Source of the DNA: an uncultured Chryseolinea sp.
Lineage (GTDB): Bacteria > Bacteroidota > Bacteroidia > Cytophagales > Cyclobacteriaceae
Direction of reading: 5' to 3'
Assembly: GCA_946478915.1 (NCBI GenBank)
Contig: CAMLER010000416.1
Coordinates: 1 to 5,185, forward strand
DNA length: 5,185 nt
Shown: one piece after another, positions 1 to 3,815 of the stretch
How the letters are laid out: every line of letters starts with the position of its first letter
Position numbering within the stretch: position 1 is the first letter of the stretch
Notes under the pieces: model-generated
Database searches by the model: none
What the model was told of the DNA's origin: nothing
What the model saw: only the letters and a program-made list of their open reading frames with translations
Program-made: the position numbers and the translations under genes

Positions 1-172
1 GTGCTGAGTCTTGTCCCCACTCAACAACATAATAGGTTGAGTCCACAAATTGAATTGTCACTCCGTCCTTGGGAATAAAAGTCCGATGAATAAGCGTCTT
101 AAACAGCCTGTCCTTCGAGTCGCTGTTGCAAGAGGTCATCAGAATCAAAATCAATATAAAGAGTTGTCTCAC
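1..172 (-). CDS. Putative lipoprotein, N-terminal part only (cut by left edge)
   Basis: The minus strand reads open from a GTG at 172-170 to the window edge, giving 57 residues. The N-terminus is a compact lipoprotein signal: MRQ, then a hydrophobic run of L, I and F (residues 4-12), then a lipobox MTS-C with the lipidated Cys at residue 15, followed by polar NSDSKD. This suggests a membrane-anchored protein facing the periplasm or the surface. The mature part (KDRLFKTLIHRTFIPKDGVT and onward) has alternating hydrophobic residues like a beta-rich domain, but I recognise no family. A TTG about 27 nt upstream would give a longer signal (MAAINFWTV before the same segment); I prefer the GTG because the signal it leaves is sufficient. 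The gene starts 19 nt after the GTTGGC core of the hairpin at 191-284, as a cassette gene would. An open frame on the opposite strand at 50-241 is its antisense shadow. No function is assigned. Confidence 0.72.
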   Translation of the reverse strand, partial: MRQLFILILILMTSCNSDSKDRLFKTLIHRTFIPKDGVTIQFVDSTYYVVEWGQDSA

Positions 173-190
173 TGTCCAAAAATTGATTGC

Positions 191-284
191 TGCCAACGTC
201 TATCGATAAGGCGTGGCGGCACACCGAAATATAAAAATTAAAAATCCAAAGTGCCGCCATGACTTATAGCTTTTGTTAGCGTGC
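191..284 (-). repeat. Long imperfect hairpin resembling an integron attC site
   Basis: Bases 206-222 (ATAAG GCG TGGCGGCAC) pair with 251-267 (GTGCCGCCA TGA CTTAT) at 15 of 17 positions, around a 28-nt A/T-rich loop. Outside this stem, after an unpaired spacer of 8 nt (198-205) and 7 nt (268-274), a second short arm pairs: 192-197 with 275-280, read on the minus strand as GCTAAC and GTTGGC with one G-T wobble. This order (outer core, unpaired spacer, inner stem, variable loop) is the fold of attC sites recognised by integron integrases. The outer cores only partly fit the classical R'' RYYYAAC and R' GTTRRRY. Read on the minus strand, the site follows the 149-residue gene and precedes the lipoprotein gene, in the cassette orientation. 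An alternative is a bidirectional terminator or a repeated extragenic palindrome. Confidence 0.6.
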
Positions 285-290
285 GTTTGT
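272..290 (+). repeat. Left copy of a 19-bp inverted repeat flanking the 149-aa gene
   Basis: TTTGTTAGCGTGCGTTTGT on the plus strand matches the reverse complement of 729-747 at 18 of 19 positions. It contains the GTTAGCG core and the stop codon (276-278) of the minus-strand gene. With its partner it brackets essentially the whole coding region. It can be read as a cassette boundary core or as a terminal inverted repeat of a small insertion; no matching target duplication is visible outside the pair. Confidence 0.7.
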
Positions 291-725
291 GTCCACGTTG
301 TAATGTAACATCAATATCCTCTCAATCTCGTCAGCTATTGATTTGTCTTTAAAATGATCTGCAGTCACCATTGCTAAACTTGGTATGTAGTCACCCGAGT
401 CAATGTCAAATGGCGCAGGCTGTTCCGAAAGATTATAAGTTATTTTAGCCACCTTCTCAGCCAGTAACAAATATGTCGAAGGACTAAAAGCTTTATTACT
501 CAAGCCGAACTGTCTAATTTTCTGAAATTGCGAGTGTGATTCCTTCCATTTCGTTTCATCGTCCGCAATGTCGTAAAGTTCTTTTATTGAAGTCGGAACA
601 TTTTTGATCATCGGTTCAAATGTCATAAGTAACGATGTCCCCCAACCAGGTCGAAATCGTCTTGGAACAGAGTCGTAAATTCTCTTCCCGAGTTTTATGT
701 CCGTCTTTATTGTTTCTCTGTCCAT
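276..725 (-). CDS. Hypothetical protein, 149 residues, candidate gene-cassette cargo
   Basis: I do not recognise the family. The product is soluble-looking, with no signal peptide or membrane segment. It is mostly helical, rich in Lys, Asp and Glu, and has a Pro/Arg-rich turn early on (VPRRFRPGWGTS, residues 20-31). It ends in a helix (IADEIERILMLHY) and a tail NVDTNAR. I chose the ATG at 725-723 (MDRETIKTDI). A longer reading from 767 would add 14 residues (MEMRILDLLACICS), but these are encoded by the inverted repeat and hairpin arm at 729-767, so they are probably not native. The start lies 12 nt after the GTTAGCG core (744-738). The TAA stop (278-276) lies within the CGCTAAC core of the downstream hairpin. 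Such tight packing between two cores is typical of integron cassettes. The gene looks more A/T-rich by eye than those to its right. Confidence 0.68.
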   Translation of the reverse strand: MDRETIKTDIKLGKRIYDSVPRRFRPGWGTSLLMTFEPMIKNVPTSIKELYDIADDETKWKESHSQFQKIRQFGLSNKAFSPSTYLLLAEKVAKITYNLSEQPAPFDIDSGDYIPSLAMVTADHFKDKSIADEIERILMLHYNVDTNAR

Positions 726-728
726 GGA

Positions 729-747
729 ACAAATGCACGCTAACAAA
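729..747 (-). repeat. Right copy of the 19-bp inverted repeat flanking the 149-aa gene
   Basis: ACAAATGCACGCTAACAAA on the plus strand is the inverted partner of 272-290 (one mismatch). On the minus strand it gives the GTTAGCG core directly upstream of the ATG at 725. It also forms the outer arm of the hairpin at 738-838. Confidence 0.7.
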
Positions 748-838
748 TCCAATATACGCATTTCCATTTATCGATTCGCAATAACGGTATTACTGTTATA
801 TCGAGATAAACTGCATTGCGTTTATTCGCCTTATAGCA
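738..838 (-). repeat. Second long imperfect hairpin, degenerate attC-like
   Basis: Several nested arms pair across this stretch. GCTA (739-742) pairs with TAGC (834-837). Bases 752-760 pair with 817-825 at 8 of 9 positions. TTTATC (767-772) pairs with GATAAA (805-810), and GAT (773-775) pairs with ATC (800-802). The centre is a near-perfect 19-bp palindrome at 781-799 (ATAAC.GTA.TAC.GTTAT). The spacer between outer core and inner stem is 7 and 6 nt, close to that in the hairpin at 191-284. Both hairpins also carry the octamer CTTATAGC on the plus strand (263-270 and 830-837). The orientation agrees with the first site. The outer arm is much weaker than there, so this may be a decayed site. 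Confidence 0.45.
749..781 (-). promoter_or_regulatory. Possible Bacteroidota-type promoter for the 149-aa gene
   Basis: On the minus strand a TTG (781-779) is followed after 22 nt by TATATTGG (756-749). This matches seven of eight positions of the Bacteroidota -7 element TAnnTTTG at an accepted distance from a -33 TTG. The start codon at 725 would then lie about 20 nt downstream of transcription initiation. Chance matches are common in A/T-rich DNA. Confidence 0.25.
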
Positions 839-841
839 GGA

Positions 842-878
842 TAGTAACTCGCTGCTCCAAAACCAAATCTCGTTACTA
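842..878. repeat. 7-bp inverted repeat upstream of the AraC-type gene
   Basis: TAGTAAC (842-848) and GTTACTA (872-878) are perfect inverted copies 23 bp apart, 29 bp upstream of the regulator's start. This could be an operator for autoregulation or the remnant of another hairpin from the repeat-rich stretch to its left. I see no convincing TAnnTTTG promoter between it and the start codon. Confidence 0.35.
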
Positions 879-906
879 CCGTTTATCTCTCTAGCACAAA
901 ATTCGC

Positions 907-1716
907 GTGATGACGCACAACTTTCACCCGGCATACCACCCTTTACAGCCCAGTGTTGGCCCGATGACGAATGGGATTAGCTACACGGAGGAGAAACCGC
1001 ATCCCGCCCTGTCAAAATATGTGGCGTGCTACTGGCGCTTACAATCCACGCAACGGTTATCAGAACCTTTTGCCTATCGCGTCGTGCCGGATGGTTGCAT
1101 TGATATTGTTTGTGATGCACGTGATTTCCATGAATTCCGGCTTATGGGATTCTCTACCCTCCCATCGATGTTTGAACTGGGTAACAACTTCAGCTATGTC
1201 GGTATCCGTTTCATGCCGGCAGCATTCCCATTGCTGTTTAACGTGAATGCTTCAACGTTTACGAATACTCATGAGGATCTTTTTGATGTAGTCCCAGCGT
1301 TAGCAAAAGACCTTTCTATACAATTCGATCAGAAAAACGCTGAAAACCTGCACGAAGTCTTTGATGCCATACTTTTAAAAAAGCTAGCCTCTTTTACACG
1401 TTCAGAAGACAAACGCTTGTCCAACGCGATCAACATTGTGATGAAATCTCACGGCAATGTGAACCTTACCGCCGACGTCGATACCGGCATCAGTCCGCGA
1501 CAACTTCGACGTCTCTTTCAATTCTATATCGGCGATACTCCAAAAGCGTTCAGCAAGATCGTTAGATTTCAACACTTCCTTAAACTCCAGTCGTTGTCGG
1601 CAACAGGCGCTAACAAAAAGATCTTCCTGGACGCCGGGTATTATGATCAACCGCACTTTAACAAAGAATTCAAAAGTTTTTTCGGACTCACCCCCAAAGA
1701 GGCTCTTTTTTTATAA
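907..1716 (+). CDS. AraC-family transcriptional regulator, DUF6597-type N-terminal domain
   Basis: This is a DNA-binding transcription factor of 269 residues. The N-terminal half (about residues 25-150) has hallmarks of the DUF6597 sensor domain: PHPALSKYVACYWRL, then YRVVPDGCIDIV, then VGIRFMPAAFPLLF. The C-terminal AraC domain (about 172-267) carries both helix-turn-helix units: GISPRQLRRLFQFYIGDTPK (residues 194-213) and the second-HTH signature AGYYDQPHFNKEFKSFFGLT. The first ATG (907) adds 19 residues (MMTHNFHPAYHPLQPSVGP) before the ATG at 964, where the conserved domain begins almost at once (MTNGISYTEEKPHPAL); 964 is therefore a serious alternative start, and neither has a Shine-Dalgarno sequence. 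The VOC gene follows 63 bp downstream on the same strand. Regulators of this type often sit beside glyoxalase-fold genes, so that gene is its likely target. The ligand is unknown. Confidence 0.9.
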   Translation: MMTHNFHPAYHPLQPSVGPMTNGISYTEEKPHPALSKYVACYWRLQSTQRLSEPFAYRVVPDGCIDIVCDARDFHEFRLMGFSTLPSMFELGNNFSYVGIRFMPAAFPLLFNVNASTFTNTHEDLFDVVPALAKDLSIQFDQKNAENLHEVFDAILLKKLASFTRSEDKRLSNAINIVMKSHGNVNLTADVDTGISPRQLRRLFQFYIGDTPKAFSKIVRFQHFLKLQSLSATGANKKIFLDAGYYDQPHFNKEFKSFFGLTPKEALFL

Positions 1717-1779
1717 TGTCCGTTTTGTACAAGACTCTACGGAGTTCGTAGCGCATATTGCAGCATCAAACAAAATAAC

Positions 1780-2283
1780 ATGAATAAAATAATGCTGGCT
1801 TCGCTCCTGTCCTTAGCAAGTATGGCAGCCGTTGCGCAACAAAGTTCAACCAAAACTATTTCGCCCATGAAAAACATCGATCAGATCTACACCGTCTTTA
1901 TCACGAATAAACTGGATGAGTCCGTGAAATTTTATGAGTCTTACTTCGGATTCACCAAACTTTTCGAGTCCACTTTTTTTGTTCTGCTGCAAAGTCAAGG
2001 CAATCAGCAGTGCCTGGCATTTATGGATGAGCAACATCCCACCGCGCCACCGACACCTGCCCGGTTTAATGGAAGTGGTTCGTTCCTGACGCTGGAAGTT
2101 TCGGACGCAGCAAAACTATTTTCGGAAATCAAAAAACAAGGGCTTAAGATAGACTACGAATTGAAAGATGAAGCGTGGGGTCAACGGCGGTTTGGGCTGG
2201 TGGATCCCAACGGACTTTGGATAGACGTCGTGCAGCAAATCGAACCCCAGGAAGACTTCTGGCCCAGGTACATGAAGGAATAG
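1780..2283 (+). CDS. VOC-family (glyoxalase/bleomycin-resistance fold) protein with signal peptide
   Basis: The 167-residue product begins with a Sec signal peptide: MNK, a hydrophobic core LASLLSLASMAAV, and an AVA-QQ cleavage site near residue 19. A single VOC domain follows at about residues 32-155. Visible marks are IDQIYTVFITNKLDESVKFY, the second-half strand SFLTLEVSDAAKLFSEIKKQ, and the closing motif WGQRRFGLVDPNGLWIDVVQ. Related single-domain proteins are normally cytosolic and would begin at the internal Met30 (MKNIDQIY, ATG at 1867), so this one seems to have gained an export signal, or the true start is 1867. The usual metal-ligand Glu in the last strand appears as Asp149 (WIDVV), and no His is seen in the first strand. 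Catalysis like glyoxalase I is therefore doubtful; ligand binding or sequestration is as likely. The gene probably shares a transcript with the AraC-type gene 63 bp upstream. Confidence 0.87.
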   Translation: MNKIMLASLLSLASMAAVAQQSSTKTISPMKNIDQIYTVFITNKLDESVKFYESYFGFTKLFESTFFVLLQSQGNQQCLAFMDEQHPTAPPTPARFNGSGSFLTLEVSDAAKLFSEIKKQGLKIDYELKDEAWGQRRFGLVDPNGLWIDVVQQIEPQEDFWPRYMKE

Positions 2284-2292
2284 AGATCTCTA
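2281..2292. repeat. 12-bp perfect palindrome containing both convergent stop codons
   Basis: TAGAGATCTCTA is its own reverse complement. Its left TAG stops the VOC gene and its right half, read on the minus strand, is the TAG that stops the LuxR gene. Only six bases lie between the two genes. It has no U-tract on either side and leaves little stem beyond 5-6 bp, so it is not a standard intrinsic terminator. Confidence 0.85.
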
Positions 2293-3063
2293 TCGCACCG
2301 TCTGCCTGACATAATTTGCCAACTCGATACTGTTCCTGACATTTACTTTTCTGAACAGCATCTTCTTGTGATTTTTTACAGTGAAAACACTCACGGACAA
2401 ACGTTCAGCAATTTCCTGGTTGGATAATCCCTGGAGAATCAGACTTGCTATATCATTTTGCCTCGGAGTTATCTCTGTTTCAGTTTGCCTGGGATTGTAG
2501 CTGCAGGTTTTAATATACTTACCTTTCGACTGCGTAAACACGTCGAGCGTAACATGATAAAATTTGCGCTCGCTGGTGATGTTGGTGAAGACAATCATAT
2601 TAAGGAATGTATTGTCTCCCGTTTTAATAGCAAGTTTTTCATCCTGGATATGCAGGTAATTACCCGCTTCGTTACGAACGCGGTATCGCATGATAAAGCG
2701 ATGTGTTGAGGGGTCATAAGGCTGAAGGTTCTTCACAAAATAAAGACATTGCCGGACGGCAGCGAGGTCGTCAGGATGTACCAGCGAAAAGAAATCCTCC
2801 AGCATCATTTTTTCCAGCTCCTTATGAGGATGACCGAAGACCTGTTCACAATTGACTCCCACGTACTTGAACTTTGCATGCGAAATGGGGCAAAGCATTA
2901 TACCTCCATGCGGAAAAATATTCTCTGTGAATTGCAAGTGATCAAAGATTTTACGCGAGTCATCCTCATATCGGAATTGGTTCACTTCGGCAAGCGCAAC
3001 ATCCTCTTTTGAAAAAAGGCTTTTAAAAGCCAGCGATGTCGTTTCAGCATCTTTCGTTATCAC
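2290..3063 (-). CDS. PAS-domain LuxR-type transcriptional regulator
   Basis: This is a 257-residue cytosolic regulator. A PAS-like sensory region occupies about residues 48-165: FKYVGVNCEQVFGHPHKELE, FFSLVHPDDLAAVRQCLYFV, then RYRVRNEAGNYLHIQDEKLA and FLNMIVFTNITSE. The C-terminal LuxR/GerE helix-turn-helix lies at about 196-253, with TEITPRQNDIASLILQGLSN followed by QEIAERLSVSVFTVKNHKKM. I start it at a GTG (3063-3061, MITKDAETTS), which gives the usual length for this Bacteroidota family. The frame stays open to 3507, but the extra 148 codons run antisense through the cupin gene, and no ATG, GTG or TTG that I can see lies between the cupin start and 3063. There is no receiver domain, so the input is likely a small molecule or a partner protein. 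It is divergent from the cupin-cytochrome operon, a natural candidate target. Confidence 0.87.
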   Translation of the reverse strand: MITKDAETTSLAFKSLFSKEDVALAEVNQFRYEDDSRKIFDHLQFTENIFPHGGIMLCPISHAKFKYVGVNCEQVFGHPHKELEKMMLEDFFSLVHPDDLAAVRQCLYFVKNLQPYDPSTHRFIMRYRVRNEAGNYLHIQDEKLAIKTGDNTFLNMIVFTNITSERKFYHVTLDVFTQSKGKYIKTCSYNPRQTETEITPRQNDIASLILQGLSNQEIAERLSVSVFTVKNHKKMLFRKVNVRNSIELANYVRQTVR

Positions 3064-3122
3064 TAGATTTAGCAGTTTGTTATGCCTTTGTACGGCAAAC
3101 GGACGCCGATGTTTGTAACATA

Positions 3123-3161
3123 ATTGTTGCCACGCGGCATCGTGAAAATAGTCGCAACAAT
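3123..3161. promoter_or_regulatory. Inverted repeat in the divergent LuxR/cupin intergenic region
   Basis: ATTGTTGC (3123-3130) and GCAACAAT (3154-3161) are perfect inverted 8-mers 23 bp apart. Nested just inside the left arm is CACG-CGGCAT-CGTG (3131-3144). The site lies about 60 bp from the LuxR GTG start and about 85 bp from the cupin ATG, where an operator for a dimeric regulator could affect both directions. No clear TAnnTTTG promoter was found on either strand here. Confidence 0.4.
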
Positions 3162-3244
3162 CTGTATGACTCCAAAATTGACACTTTGGTGCTATTTCCG
3201 GCCAGACTGATAATCCAAAAATTTGTGCTGAAATAAATGCACAA

Positions 3245-3784
3245 ATGAAAAAGGAAATATTCAATCCAATTTTTAAAGACACTTGTACTTTTCTGAAAAC
3301 TTCGGCGGAAACGGGCGGCAAAGTTTCAGATATGATGGTCGAACTGGGTGCACATGGAGGCAACCCGATGCACAAGCATTCAAAATTTGCTGAAACATTT
3401 ATTGTTTGGGAAGGTGAATTGGGTCTCATGTACAAAAAGAGAAAAGTCATTCTTACCGCCGGTGAGAAGATTACGGTCGAGAAAGGCGAGCCCCATTGTT
3501 TTTTCAATCCAACAGATAGACCGGTAAAATTCCAGGTTCAGTTCAGTCCGGGCCATGAAGGTGCTGAGAATATGCTACGGATCCTCTATGGGATGGCAGC
3601 GGATGGAACGACGGACAAAAAAGGTATCCCCAAAAGTCTTCAGACAATTGCAATCCTGGGTGAACTTGGTGATACGACACTAACAGGATTGTACAGTCTG
3701 CTGAATCCATTTCTAAAATGGCTGGCCGTGAAAGGTCGGAAAGCCGGTATGGAGAAATTCCTGGTGAGCAAGTACTGCATATAA
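3245..3784 (+). CDS. Cupin-domain protein
   Basis: The 179-residue protein has one conserved beta-barrel cupin domain at about residues 25-105. Motif 1 reads GGNPMHKHSKFAETFIVWEG, giving metal ligands His43, His45 and Glu50. Motif 2 reads AGEKITVEKGEPHCFFNP, giving the fourth ligand His84 and the conserved Asn88. All four ligands are present, so it probably binds Fe, Mn or Zn. There is no signal peptide, so it is likely cytosolic. The C-terminal 70 residues (after QFSPGHEG) are outside the barrel and look helical, including a weakly hydrophobic LLNPFLKWLAVKG near residues 157-169. The substrate cannot be read from sequence; related proteins include small dioxygenase-like or sugar-binding cupins. 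The next gene starts only 17 nt downstream, so the two are probably co-transcribed. Confidence 0.86.
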   Translation: MKKEIFNPIFKDTCTFLKTSAETGGKVSDMMVELGAHGGNPMHKHSKFAETFIVWEGELGLMYKKRKVILTAGEKITVEKGEPHCFFNPTDRPVKFQVQFSPGHEGAENMLRILYGMAADGTTDKKGIPKSLQTIAILGELGDTTLTGLYSLLNPFLKWLAVKGRKAGMEKFLVSKYCI

Positions 3785-3815
3785 GCTTGATTAAAATTCT
3801 TATGAAAAAGCTTAT
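3781..3815 (+). repeat. 8-bp inverted repeat looping out the cytochrome start codon
   Basis: ATAAGCTT (3781-3788) and AAGCTTAT (3808-3815) are perfect inverted copies with a 19-nt loop. The left arm includes the cupin stop codon (3782-3784). The cytochrome ATG (3802) lies in the loop, close to the right arm. In mRNA this could form a hairpin affecting start access or coupling translation of the two genes. Each arm contains the palindrome AAGCTT, so a coincidence is possible. Confidence 0.5.

Noticed and set aside
50..241. 63-codon open frame on the plus strand
   Set aside because: It runs antisense through the lipoprotein signal and into the hairpin, and its product (basic, low-complexity, no domain) looks non-native.
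272..747. The inverted 19-bp repeats as terminal repeats of a miniature transposon
   Set aside because: No target-site duplication is visible, there is no transposase, and the pairing continues outward from both repeats into hairpins, which fits cassette cores better. Not fully excluded.
740..934. Minus-strand open frame of 64 codons overlapping the AraC-type start
   Set aside because: It covers the hairpin region, is rich in Cys and Trp without pattern, and has no recognisable domain.
971..1246. 91-codon plus-strand open frame inside the AraC-type gene
   Set aside because: It is an out-of-frame shadow of the conserved sensor domain.
1734..1751. Small hairpin CTACG-GAGTT-CGTAG after the AraC-type gene as a terminator
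   Set aside because: The stem is only 5 bp and no T-tract follows; it is too weak to call.
3064..3507. N-terminal extension of the LuxR protein, including a hydrophobic stretch that could pass for a membrane anchor
   Set aside because: Most of it (3245-3507) is antisense to the cupin gene, which has full conserved motifs, and family members have the 257-residue length obtained from the GTG at 3063.
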